Assembly (NCBI RefSeq): GCF_003751605.1
Contig: NZ_RJVJ01000001.1
Coordinates: 5,766,001 to 5,830,000 of the forward strand
DNA from: Kitasatospora cineracea
GTDB taxonomy: Bacteria; Actinomycetota; Actinomycetes; Streptomycetales; Streptomycetaceae
DNA length: 64,000 bases
Reading direction: 5' to 3'
Of this stretch, positions 35,456-43,071 are shown one piece after another. Numbering within the stretch: position 1 is the first letter of the stretch; every line of letters starts with the position of its first letter. Under the pieces are notes generated by a model. The model was not told where the DNA came from. It did not search any database and worked only from the letters and a program-made list of their open reading frames with translations. The position numbers and the translations under genes are program-made.

Positions 35456-36151
35456 ATGCCCGCCACCGCAGCCCCGGCCGTCGCAAACGAGCGGCTGGAC
35501 CCGCAGGAGATGGTCGTCCTGCACCGGGTCTTCCGCCGTGAGATACCGCTCCTGGCCGACCTGATCGAGGCCGCCGCCCCCGGCGACCGGCGGCGTACGG
35601 CCGTTCTTGCCGACCACCTCGACCTGGTCCTCGGCGCCCTGGGTGAACACCACGAAGGCGAGGACGACCTGCTGTGGCCCAAGCTGCGCGAGCGTGCCGC
35701 TCCCGGCGACGACGTGGTCGCGCGGATGACCGACCAGCACGAGGCCATTGCCGGTGCGCTCGCCACCGTCACCGAACTGTCGCACCGCTGGCGCACCGGG
35801 GCCGACGGTGACACCGCCCCGCGTCTCGCCGAAGCCCTGCGCACGCTCGACCGGCACGCCGCCGACCACATGGACGACGAGGAGGAGCACCTCCTGCCCC
35901 TGATGGCCGATCACATCACGCGCCGTGAATGGACCGAGGTCGGTGAACGCGGACGCCGCAGCGTCCCCAAAGCCAAGCTGCTGATCTTCCTGGGCGCGAT
36001 CCTGGAGGACGCGACCGCGCGGGAACGCCGGCTGTTCCTGTCGCAGATGCCCGCTCCGGCCCGCGTGCTGTGGCGCACGCTCGGCACCCGTCTGTACGAC
36101 CGCACCGTTGCCCGCGTTCGGCGGAGCGAGGCTGGGGTCCCACAGGTGTAG
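35456..36151 (+). CDS. Hemerythrin (HHE) domain protein
   Basis: The 231-residue protein is a four-helix hemerythrin-like domain. The likely di-iron ligands lie in LHRVFRRE, LGEHHEGEDDLLWPKL, DQHEAIAGAL and LDRHAADHMDDEEEHLLPLM. Such proteins bind O2, NO or iron, or sense redox state; many in actinomycetes are stress-related. The ATG start has GAGGA at a good distance; an upstream in-frame GTG would add 45 residues crossing the promoter. It is the sole cargo of the element that splits the photolyase gene, and it has its own promoter region inside the element. Confidence 0.9.
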   Translation: MPATAAPAVANERLDPQEMVVLHRVFRREIPLLADLIEAAAPGDRRRTAVLADHLDLVLGALGEHHEGEDDLLWPKLRERAAPGDDVVARMTDQHEAIAGALATVTELSHRWRTGADGDTAPRLAEALRTLDRHAADHMDDEEEHLLPLMADHITRREWTEVGERGRRSVPKAKLLIFLGAILEDATARERRLFLSQMPAPARVLWRTLGTRLYDRTVARVRRSEAGVPQV

Positions 36152-36159
36152 CGCCGATC

Positions 36160-36249
36160 CCACGGGTGGGAGGGCGGGGTTCAAGGCCCTCCCCGCCAGC
36201 AAGGCGGGGAATCGTGCGAGCAGCTCTGAGGAACACCCGAGCGTGGGGT
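36160..36249 (+). other. Structured right end of the element (RNA-like hairpins)
   Basis: GGGAGGGC pairs with GCCCTCCC, and overlapping it CCCCGCC pairs with GGCGGGG around AGCAA (36191-36209). These compact hairpins lie between the hemerythrin stop and the right terminal repeat. They could terminate transcription or be a relic of a guide-RNA scaffold. No homology can be shown from sequence alone. Confidence 0.4.
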
Positions 36250-36273
36250 GGGGAAATCCAGGGAGCCTCATCA
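36250..36273 (-). repeat. Right terminal inverted repeat
   Basis: This is the mirror of the left terminal repeat with five mismatches out of 24, all in the middle part. It is followed at once by the second GCGG copy (36274-36277). Confidence 0.85.
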
Positions 36274-36620
36274 GCGGCGCTTACCTGAACGGGATGAGCG
36301 ACCTGTGCCGCCCCTGCGCCTACCGGCCCGGCGACCGGACCGGGGAGCGGGCGTGCCCGTTCACCGCCGGCTACTGGGCCTTCGTCCACCGCCACCGCGC
36401 CCTGCTGGCCGCCAACCACCGCACCGCCCGCGCAGTCGGGGGACCCGACCGGCTCGACGACCTGCCCGAGGTGCTGGCGGCCGAGGCCGCCCGGGGGAAC
36501 GCCGCGCCCTGAGTACGGACCGCCGGCGCAGGCCAGGGGTGTAATGGCGCGAACGGTGCGGAAATCGATGCAGCAACACTGCAAGTGGCAGCCCGTAGCG
36601 GTTGGCGGCAAGTTCGGAGC

Positions 36621-37223
36621 ATGAGATCCGCCCCCCTCCTCGCCGACGCACAGCCCCTCCCCGGTGACGTCCGTTCCCCGCGGGCCGAACGGCTGCGCGG
36701 CCTGCTGGACCGCACGGCCCGGGGCGACCGGGCGGCGTACACCGGCCTCTACGAGGAACTCGCCCCGACCGTCTACGGCATCGCGCTGCGCGTGCTCAGG
36801 GACCCCGCGCAGGCCGAGGAGACCGCCCAGGAGGCCCTCCTGGAGATGTGGCGCTCGGCGCCGACCTACCGGCCCGAGCGGGGCTCCGTCGCCGCCTGGG
36901 CGTGCACGATCGCCCACCGGCGCGCCGTGGACCGCGTCCGGTCGGTCCGGGCGTCCTGCGAACGCGAGCAGCGCGTCGTGCGGGAGGACCCGACGAGGCC
37001 GGAGCAGGTCGCCGAGGAGGTCGAGCGGACCATGGAGGCGGCCCGGGTCCGGCGCGCCCTGTCCGGCCTGACCGCGGGCCAGCGCGAAGCACTGGTCCTG
37101 GCCTACTACGGCGGTTACTCGCAGAGCCAGATCGCCGCCGCCCTCGGACTGCCGCTCGGCACGGTCAAGTCCCGCACGAGGGACGGCCTGCTGCGCCTGC
37201 GCAGCGCCCTGCACGACGGATGA
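36621..37223 (+). CDS. litS: ECF sigma factor, LitS-like
   Basis: The 200-residue protein is an ECF sigma factor. Region 2 covers YTGLYEELAPTVYGIALRVLRDPAQAEETAQEALLEMWR and AAWACTIAHRRAVDRVRS. Region 4 covers LSGLTAGQREALVLAYYGGYSQSQIAAALGLPLGTVKSRTRDGLLRLR. Its position directly upstream of a B12-type MerR regulator and downstream of a photolyase gene matches litS of S. coelicolor, the sigma factor that turns on carotenoid and photolyase genes in light. The start is uncertain because GGAG lies too close to the ATG. The product is inferred to transcribe the crt operons here. Confidence 0.85.
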   Translation: MRSAPLLADAQPLPGDVRSPRAERLRGLLDRTARGDRAAYTGLYEELAPTVYGIALRVLRDPAQAEETAQEALLEMWRSAPTYRPERGSVAAWACTIAHRRAVDRVRSVRASCEREQRVVREDPTRPEQVAEEVERTMEAARVRRALSGLTAGQREALVLAYYGGYSQSQIAAALGLPLGTVKSRTRDGLLRLRSALHDG

Positions 37224-37258
37224 CCCCGATTCGCTCCCAGCCCGGAGGACGGCCCGCC

Positions 37259-38392
37259 ATGAGGAACGCAACCGACGAGGAGGGGCCCGTGCGCTCCGCC
37301 CGGGAGGAGGCGCTCCACGCCGGAGCGCCCGCGACCGACCCCGGCGTCGGCGTGCCCACCGGCACGGTCGCCCGCCGGCTCGGCGTGTCGCCCACCACGA
37401 TCCGCTCCTGGGAGCGCCGCTACGGCATCGGCCCCTCCCACCGCGGCCCCGGTCGGCACCGCAGGTGGTCCCCCGAGGACATCTCCCTCCTGGACGAGAT
37501 GTGCCGGCTCACCGCCCGCGGGATCCCGCCCGCGGAGGCGGCCCGCTCTGCCGCGCAGGGCGCGCACCGGACGTCCGACGACGGCCCGCTCCCCGCGCGG
37601 CCCGCCACCGCCGGCGAACCCGCCGCGGCCCGCTCCGCCCCGGAACCGGCCCACCACCCCCGCCCGGGCGGCAGCCGCGCGATGCCGCTCGGCACCGTCC
37701 GCCCCGAGTGCCGGGGCCTGGCCCGAGCGGCCGTCAGGCTCGACGGGCCCGAGGTGGCCGAGATCCTGCGCGGCGCCGTGGACGCGCTCGGCCCCGTCCG
37801 GGCGTGGACCGAGGTGATGATGCCCGCCCTGCGCGCGGCCGGCCGCAAGTGGGCCGCCGACGGCGAGCAGTACGTCGAGGTCGAGCACCTGCTCTCCTGG
37901 CACGTCTCCGCCGCGCTGCGCACCGCGGCCGTCGCCCCGGTGCGGTACCGGGAGGCGCCGCCGGTGCTGCTCGCCGCCATGCCGGGCGAGCAGCACACGC
38001 TCCCGCTGGAGGCCGTGGCGGCCGGGATGGCGGTGCACGGCCTGCCCTACCGGATGCTCGGCGCCGCGGTGCCCCCGCGGGCCCTCCTCGACGCGGTCAC
38101 CCGGCTCGGCCCCTCGGCGGTGCTGCTGTGGGCCCAGAGCCGAGCCACCGCCGACCCGCACCTCGCACGGGAGGTGGGCAGCGCCTCGTGGGGCGCCGCC
38201 GGAGCGCGCCTCGACACGCTGGTCGCCACCGTCGGGCCGGGGTGGAACCGCCACGAGCCCCTGACCGGACTCGCGTGTCCGCGCACGCTCGAAGCCGCCC
38301 TCGACCTGGTCCACCGGGCGGTCGCGGCCCGGGCCCCGTCCGCGGCCGACCCGCCCGAACGGAAGGGGGCCCCGTGCTCCCCGAACGGGTGA
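37259..38392 (+). CDS. litR: LitR/CarH-type B12-dependent MerR light regulator
   Basis: The 377-residue protein has a MerR helix-turn-helix (residues 35-72: TGTVARRLGVSPTTIRSWERRYGIGPSHRG), a proline-rich linker and a C-terminal cobalamin-binding module. The module has W198, E209-H210 (W-x10-EH, one residue longer than the W-x9-EH of CarH) and the cobalt-ligand-type His 246 in PGEQHTLPLE. In darkness adenosylcobalamin keeps such repressors on DNA; light breaks the Co-C bond and frees the promoter. The ATG follows GGAGG. It lies 35 bases after litS and overlaps the DUF2071 gene. Confidence 0.92.
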   Translation: MRNATDEEGPVRSAREEALHAGAPATDPGVGVPTGTVARRLGVSPTTIRSWERRYGIGPSHRGPGRHRRWSPEDISLLDEMCRLTARGIPPAEAARSAAQGAHRTSDDGPLPARPATAGEPAAARSAPEPAHHPRPGGSRAMPLGTVRPECRGLARAAVRLDGPEVAEILRGAVDALGPVRAWTEVMMPALRAAGRKWAADGEQYVEVEHLLSWHVSAALRTAAVAPVRYREAPPVLLAAMPGEQHTLPLEAVAAGMAVHGLPYRMLGAAVPPRALLDAVTRLGPSAVLLWAQSRATADPHLAREVGSASWGAAGARLDTLVATVGPGWNRHEPLTGLACPRTLEAALDLVHRAVAARAPSAADPPERKGAPCSPNG

Positions 38393-39099
38393 CCGCCCTC
38401 GCCCCGCGGGCGGTGCGGCCGACGCTGCTGTCCCAGTACTGGCGCGACGTGCTCTTCCTGCACTGGCCCGTCCACCCCGCCGCGGTCGCGCCCCTGCTGC
38501 CGCCCGGCGCGTTCCCCGACGTCCGCAACGGCACCACTTGGGCGGGACTCGTCGCGTTCTCCATGGAGGGGCTGGGACCGGGCCGGGCGGCCCTGCCGTA
38601 CTTCGGGACGTTCCCCGAGGTCAACGTCCGGCTCTACTCCGTCGACGGGCACGGCCGCCGCGGAGTGGTGTTCCGCTCGCTCGACTGCCCCCGGTTGTCC
38701 GCCGTCCTGGCGGCACGGGCGGCGCTCGGCCTCCCCTACCGCTGGTCGCGGACCCGTTGGACGGCGGACGGCGACGCGCTGCACCTCGCCACCCGGGTGC
38801 ACCGGGCCGGGAGTAACGCCGCCCGGTGCGTGCTGCGCGCCCGGATCGGCCCGCGCCTGGAGCGGCCCGGTCCGCTCGCCGACTTCCTCACCGCCCGCTG
38901 GGGACTGCACACCCGCGCCGCCGGCCGCACGCTCTACCTGCCGGTCGAGCACCCGCCGTGGCCGTTGCACCAGGCGGAGGTGGAGCACCTCGACGAGACC
39001 CTGCTGCGGGCAGCCGGGATCGAGGTCCTCGGCCCTCCGGCGAGCGTGCTGTTCTCACCGGGGGTCCCCGTCCGGTTCGGGCCGACGGAGCGGCGGTAG
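38374..39099 (+). CDS. DUF2071 (YqjF-like) protein
   Basis: This 241-residue protein fits the YqjF/DUF2071 family: QYWRDVLFLHWPVHPAAVAPLLPPG, WAGLVAFSMEGLG, YFGTFPEVNVRLYSVDGHGRRGVVFRSLDC and LYLPVEHPPWPLHQAEV. The fold is acetoacetate-decarboxylase-like, but activity is unknown. The GTG start follows GGAAGGGGG and overlaps the end of litR by 19 bases. Genes of this type are regular companions of litR/litS, so it is probably part of the light-induced set. Confidence 0.9.
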   Translation: MLPERVTALAPRAVRPTLLSQYWRDVLFLHWPVHPAAVAPLLPPGAFPDVRNGTTWAGLVAFSMEGLGPGRAALPYFGTFPEVNVRLYSVDGHGRRGVVFRSLDCPRLSAVLAARAALGLPYRWSRTRWTADGDALHLATRVHRAGSNAARCVLRARIGPRLERPGPLADFLTARWGLHTRAAGRTLYLPVEHPPWPLHQAEVEHLDETLLRAAGIEVLGPPASVLFSPGVPVRFGPTERR

Positions 39100-39791
39100 C
39101 CGTCTCTCGGCCACCTGGCCGCCGCGGACCGGGCTCCGTGCCGCCGACGCCTCGCGCTCGTAGCCGACGGGCTCCGGCCCCGGCGCGAAGGACGTCGGGG
39201 CCCGCTCGCCGATGAAGACCCCCACCGGAAGGACCTCGGGGCTCGCTCGCCGATGAAGACCCCCCACCGGCCGGTCGCTCCACGTCGCCGTCCCGGCCCT
39301 CGCCCGGCGCACCGATGGGCCGAACGCGGCCGCGTAGGCGTGCTCGCTGCTGACGCCGGCTTCGTGCGGACGACGGACGATCCCCACCGCCCGCTCCCAC
39401 GACTCGGGTGAATCCCCGGCCGTTCCGGCTCCGGCCGGTCGGCGCGAGGGCCCACGCGCATCGCCCCCCGCACCGTTTCGCCGCGCAGCCGGAACGAGAG
39501 AGCGCCGCTCCCGCCCCGCCCGTGGTTCCTCCGGAACCGTTCGGGTTCCGCGGTCCGCCCGTGCCGTCGGCCCGGCCGCAGGTCGGTTCTGGGTCCTGTC
39601 CGGATCCGCATCACGAGTTTGGGTCGACCGACGAAAAGGCTCGCTTCGCAGTGACGGAAGTCGCTGGGGGACCGGGTCTTTCTGGCGTTGGCGCCGGCAA
39701 GTTGGAAGGTGACGAGGAGCGAGGTGGCGGCGATGCCACGAATCAAGCCGGGGGGCCGGCTCGTCCGGCGCCGGGACTTAGCATGCGGAGC
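39100..39791. other. Long noncoding or degenerate stretch
   Basis: About 690 bases contain no supportable gene. Besides the tandem repeat at 39188-39270, the part from 39590 to 39760 is less GC-rich and unlike coding DNA; a minus frame there reads LVTFQLAGANARKTRSPSDF. It may be the end of a lost insertion sequence. Confidence 0.4.
39188..39270. repeat. Tandem direct repeat, two units of 41-42 bp
   Basis: Two adjacent copies share AAGGACxTCGGGGCxCGCTCG and CGATGAAGACCCC with about three differences in 41 bases, one of them a single-base expansion of a C-run. Nothing nearby explains the repeat. Confidence 0.8.
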
Positions 39792-40511
39792 ATGACGCGA
39801 TATGTCGATGAGGATCTGAAGGGCGCGGAGTTCCGCGAGTGCGACCTGACCGGGGCGCGCATGATCGGCGTCGTCATGCAGGATGCCGTGATCGACGGTC
39901 TCGTCACCAACCTCGTGGTGAACGGTGTCGAGGTCACCGAGTACGTCGAGGCGGAGCTCGACCGGCGTCATCCGGTACGGGTGCTGATCCGCTCCGAGGA
40001 CCCTGCCGATCTGCGCGAGGCAGCGCATCAGCTTCATGCCGACTGGGCCGCCACGATCGAGCGAATCCGCCGTACGCCCGGCATCGAGCGCCGCAGCGTC
40101 AACGACGAGTGGTCGGCGGTGGAGACTCTGCGCCACCTGGTCTTCGTCCACGACTCGTGGTTCCGCCGCTGCTGCCTGGGCTCGACGGAGCTGTTCACGT
40201 CGATGGGCATCGGGCCGACCGTCGAGCCCTACTGTGGGGCGCACGGGCTTGACCTCGCGCTCGATCCGTCCCTCGACGAGATCGTGAGCGTGCGTGACGC
40301 GCAGGCCGCCGAGCTCGAGACCTGGCTCGACAAGGTCACCGCCACGCAGCTCGCAGTGCCGGCGCCGGTGCCCGACGACGATGCCTGGCCGCCGTACGCC
40401 CGGGGTCGCTCGATGCGACGGTGCCTCGGCACGGTACTCAACGAGACTTTCGAGCACTACGGCTTCTGCGGCCGCGACCTCGATCTGCTCGAGGCACAGG
40501 ACGCCGAGTAG
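39792..40511 (+). CDS. DinB-family protein with pentapeptide-like start
   Basis: The 239-residue protein begins with two pentapeptide-repeat-like turns (DLKGAEFRECDLTGARMIGV) and an NLVVNGVEV strand. A DinB-like four-helix domain follows: LHADWAATIERIRRTPGIERRSVNDEWSAVETLRHLVFVHDSWFRRC, with H in the usual first-helix position, and FEHYGFCGRDLDLL at the end. DinB/MDMPI-like proteins bind a metal through three His and often act as thiol-dependent transferases or hydrolases. Two ATGs nine bases apart are possible starts; the second gives the family-like N-terminus. Confidence 0.85.
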   Translation: MTRYVDEDLKGAEFRECDLTGARMIGVVMQDAVIDGLVTNLVVNGVEVTEYVEAELDRRHPVRVLIRSEDPADLREAAHQLHADWAATIERIRRTPGIERRSVNDEWSAVETLRHLVFVHDSWFRRCCLGSTELFTSMGIGPTVEPYCGAHGLDLALDPSLDEIVSVRDAQAAELETWLDKVTATQLAVPAPVPDDDAWPPYARGRSMRRCLGTVLNETFEHYGFCGRDLDLLEAQDAE

Positions 40512-40712
40512 GGCCGGCTACGAACTCGGCATCCTGCGGGTGCGGACGTCACTCGAAAATGCACATCGAGCCCGATCCGCTGGGAAACGATCAACAACAG
40601 CCCGGGAGACTCGCCGACTCGTGACGAGAGGGCCCAGTTCAGCGGACTTTCGTCGGTGACCCGTTTGGTGGGTTGCCTGCGCGCGGCGGTTCGGCTTTGG
40701 TGAGCCGTCAGC

Positions 40713-41460
40713 ATGGCGCGAGGCGATCTCACCGGCGAGCAGTGGACCCTGATCGAGCCGCATCTCCCGTCGCTGCGGTCGGGCCTGTCCCCGACCTGCG
40801 GAAACACTCCAACGCGGTGATGTGGCGCTTCCGGGTCGGCAGCCCGTGGCGGGGTCGACCTGGGCCTGGTCAGCGTGGACTCGGCGACCTCGCGGGCCCA
40901 CCACCATGCCGCCGGGGACGGCCCTGGAGCCCGAACAGCTCGCGGCCCCAAAAGCTGCTTTCGAGGCCGAAAAGGGGGCGCTGTCGAGGGACAAGAGCCG
41001 TAGGACGGACAGGTCGAGGACGCCTCCCATGTCGAGCGGCGCCGGGTTCGCCGACGACACCGTGCCCGTTTGAAGGCCGCCGAACTGGGGCGTTCCTGCG
41101 GCGGACTGACCTGCAAGATCCATTTCGCGGCCGACCGGCGCTGTCGCCCGTCGGCGTTCGTGCTCACGCCGGGACAAGCCGGCGACAGCCCGCAGTTCGT
41201 CCCGGTCCTGGAGCGGATCAAGGTGGTGATCCCGGAGAAGGTCGACCAGGCGGCGAACCGCAAGAAGCGCGGCAGCGCCGGCGGTAGGCCGGTCGACCGC
41301 GACACGACGCTGTACAGGGACCGCAACACCGTGTAGCGGTGTATCAACCGGCTGCGGAACTGGCGCGGCATCGCGACCGCTTCGACAAGACCCCCGAGAG
41401 CTACGCCGCCGGCCCGCATCTGTGTGGCGCGATGCTCCGGCTCCGCAGCACCGCGCCACA
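40713..41460 (+). pseudogene. IS5-family transposase, multiply broken
   Basis: The frame opens MARGDLTGEQWTLIEPHLPSLR, the standard IS5 start, then breaks. Later pieces in other frames read GRSCGGLTCKIHFAADRRCRPSAFVLTPGQAGDSPQFVPVLERIKVVIPEKVDQAANRKKRGSAGGRPVDRD and, after an in-frame TAG near 41334, RNWRGIATAFDKTPESYAAG. There are at least two frameshifts, a stop codon and an internal gap. It is a clear relative of the relic at 31.9-32.4 kb. Confidence 0.85.
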
Positions 41461-41550
41461 TTCATGATCTGAACTCCAGACAGGACCTGGTCGCCCGGGC
41501 CGCGAGGGCGCCCGCGCGGCGGCCCGGGCTCCGGTCGGAGGAGCGGCGGA

Positions 41551-41976
41551 TCAGCCGGTGGCGACGGCGATGCAGGCGACGTCGATCCGGTCGGCGACAC
41601 CGGCGAGCAGGGCGGCGGCGGCACGGACCTCGCAGCGGGTGCCGCGGCAGCCGCAGGTGGTGGAGGCGGCGAGCGCGCGCAGCAGATCGGTCACCGCGGT
41701 GGCGGGAAGCATCAGCCGACCGCTCGCCAGGTCCCGTGCGAACGGCATCGGCCCGCGTTCGCCCCCGTCGAGCTCCGGCACGGCGTCCAGCACGCACCGA
41801 TCGGCGGCCGTCGGCCACGCCGTCGCACCGCGTCCGCAGACCGGACCGGAAGCCAGGTCGCGCAGCAGCGCGGTCACCTCCCGGACGGGCATCATCAGAC
41901 GGCCGTCGCGCACGTCGCGGTGGATCGTCAGGGAGCGCTGCCGGGTGCCCCCGGGGTTTCCTTCCAACGTGACCAC
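41551..41976 (-). CDS. Unknown protein with an internal repeat
   Basis: The 141-residue frame starts with GTG seven bases after a GGAGGGAG site. It contains two copies of one motif: RDGRLMMPVREVTALLRDLASGPVCG (about residues 22-48) and SGRLMLPATAVTDLLRALAASTTCG (about 83-108), each ending in a Cys-Gly. A cysteine-rich CGCRGTRC segment follows the second copy. I do not recognise the family. The duplicated helix plus Cys arrangement suggests a small two-lobed, possibly metal-binding, protein. It lies beside a degraded Asp23 fragment. Confidence 0.55.
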   Translation of the reverse strand: MVTLEGNPGGTRQRSLTIHRDVRDGRLMMPVREVTALLRDLASGPVCGRGATAWPTAADRCVLDAVPELDGGERGPMPFARDLASGRLMLPATAVTDLLRALAASTTCGCRGTRCEVRAAAALLAGVADRIDVACIAVATG

Positions 41977-42080
41977 GGGATGCTCCCTCCTGGCCGCCGG
42001 GGGTCTGCGGCGCGTCGTGACGGCCTCCTCCCTGGTGTTCGAAGCCGGCCGCCGGTCGGATCGGTCCGCAGGTGCTCGGG

Positions 42081-42296
42081 CGGCCGCTCCTCCGGCAGCG
42101 TCATCCGCGGCGTGCAGGTCGAGGCAGGCGGGGTCGACCCGGACCGGGTCGTCGACCCCGGGATCCGGGTCGCCGCCGACGTCCGGGAGGAGGCGATCGG
42201 CGCGGTCGAGCGGACGACCGGCCCGCAGGTGGTCGAGGTGGACGCCGACGCGGTGAACGTCCACCTCTTCGACGAGGACGAGGTCGGAGGCGCGCA
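42081..42296 (+). pseudogene. Degraded Asp23/Gls24 fragment
   Basis: The frame reads SSGSVIRGVQVEAG, then IRVAADVREEAIGAVERTTGPQVVEVDADAVNVHLFDEDE. It aligns block by block with the C-terminal half of the intact Asp23 gene at 45064-45564 (SAGSVTRGVKVEVG, AADVREEVIGAVERMTGLQVVEVNVNVVDVHLPDEDE), with a gap where the AAVDLDLVVEYG strand should be. The N-terminal half is missing. It is a decayed duplicate. Confidence 0.8.
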
Positions 42297-42391
42297 CCGG
42301 CACCCTGCCCTTCGGCCGGGACGGTCGACGCCCCGTCACCCGGGCGGTCCGCCGGGACCGGAGCCCCGGCGGGCCGCGACCGGCGGGGGCG

Positions 42392-42792
42392 TCAGCAGAC
42401 GGGCGTTCCCGAGTAGAGGCCGGGGCCGGGGCCCCGTTGACCACCCTGCGGGTGCAGTAGCCGCAGGTCGGGCGGTCGCCGAAGTCGTAGGTGCCGCCCG
42501 GCCCCAGGTGCCGGATCTTGAAGTCGGAGAAGGTCGGCGGCTTGCTCGGCACGGCTTGCTCCGGCTGGTGGTCGCCGAGGACGACGTACGTGTCCTGACC
42601 GGACAGGGTCGCGAGGCCGTTCCGGTCGACGAACAGCGAGCCGCCCTCCTCGACCCCGACGCCCCACGCCTCGCCGGAGCAGGTCAAGCCGTCCTCGACC
42701 GCCGGGGCGACGGACACCATGGTGCGCCCCGTTCGGTCCCTCGTCACGAAGTACGAGGCGGTGGCGGTGGCGGCCAGGGCGGTGGCGACCAC
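42392..42792 (-). CDS. Unknown protein with N-terminal membrane anchor
   Basis: The minus frame reads VATALAATATASYFV (possible anchor), then VEDGLTCSGEAWGVGVEEGGSLFVDRNGLATLSGQDTYVVLGDH and RPTCGYCTRRVVNG. This is protein-like with a C-x2-C pair, but no family is recognised. The frame then becomes nonsense unless it shifts by one base near 42440, where YSGTPVC and a stop at 42392 would end it sensibly. I therefore suspect one frameshift. The start may lie further upstream. Confidence 0.4.
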
Positions 42793-42879
42793 CGAGCGGC
42801 CGGCACGACGCCGGGCGGTGGTTCCGATGGGCCCGGGGCCTCCAACCCAGCTGTGGGGGATGCCTGAAGGACTCTGCAG

Positions 42880-42945
42880 GAGTGAAACGGAAGATACAGA
42901 AAACTCAATTATTTCGACATACGTATCACGCGGTTCAGGCTGATC
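42880..42945. promoter_or_regulatory. AT-rich island, promoter candidate
   Basis: About 60 bases containing AAACTCAATTATTTCG and CATACGTATCAC are far richer in A and T than anything else in this part of the window. They lie upstream of the DUF427 gene and could hold its promoter, though 130 bases separate the two. A 60-codon frame starting at GTG 42882 crosses the island but has no credible ribosome site. Confidence 0.35.
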
Positions 42946-43071
42946 GGCTCGCAGACGGTGCGCGAACGGTGCGAGTGGATCGCACCGGTACGGCGGCGGA
43001 GCATGTTTCTGCGTCGGCGCGGAGGACGGGCGCCTTCAGGGTGCACTGCACGGGAAGCAGGTGAGGGAGAC

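Larger units (their letters stand above)
35243..36273. mobile_element. 1,031-bp non-autonomous element with hemerythrin cargo
   Basis: The element starts and ends with 24-bp terminal inverted repeats matching at 19 positions (TGATGAG outermost, ATTTCCCC innermost) and is flanked by the GCGG duplication. Its only gene encodes a hemerythrin-domain protein; no transposase or serine recombinase is present. The 110 bases before the right end form two overlapping strong hairpins, which recalls the structured ends of TnpB-carrying elements. The duplicated target and inverted ends instead point to a DDE transposase acting in trans. The transposase family is not identified. Confidence 0.85.
33963..36512 (+). 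pseudogene. 6-4-type (FeS-BCP) photolyase, interrupted twice
   Basis: The gene is split into 33963-35242 and 36278-36512. Joined, they encode about 504 residues, normal for iron-sulfur bacterial cryptochrome/photolyases (DPRP family). The N-terminal antenna domain reads WLFGDQLGPHF and ends in WNLDADNR, where a TAG replaces the expected Glu codon (codon 173). The FAD domain follows with GWREYVWQLYWYL, HHVPRLMVLGNWALQ and GYDWVMVPNVVGMSQYADGG. The 3' piece supplies AYLNGMSDLCRPCAYRPGD and ACPFTAGYW, with three of the four [4Fe-4S] cysteines. An amber codon and a 1,031-bp insertion each disable it. The family repairs 6-4 photoproducts in light. Confidence 0.9.

Noticed and set aside
35243..36273. 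Reading the hemerythrin unit as a normal chromosomal gene between two photolyase-like genes
   Set aside because: Inverted ends, the GCGG duplication and exact restoration of the photolyase frame show it is an insertion and that the two flanking parts are one gene.
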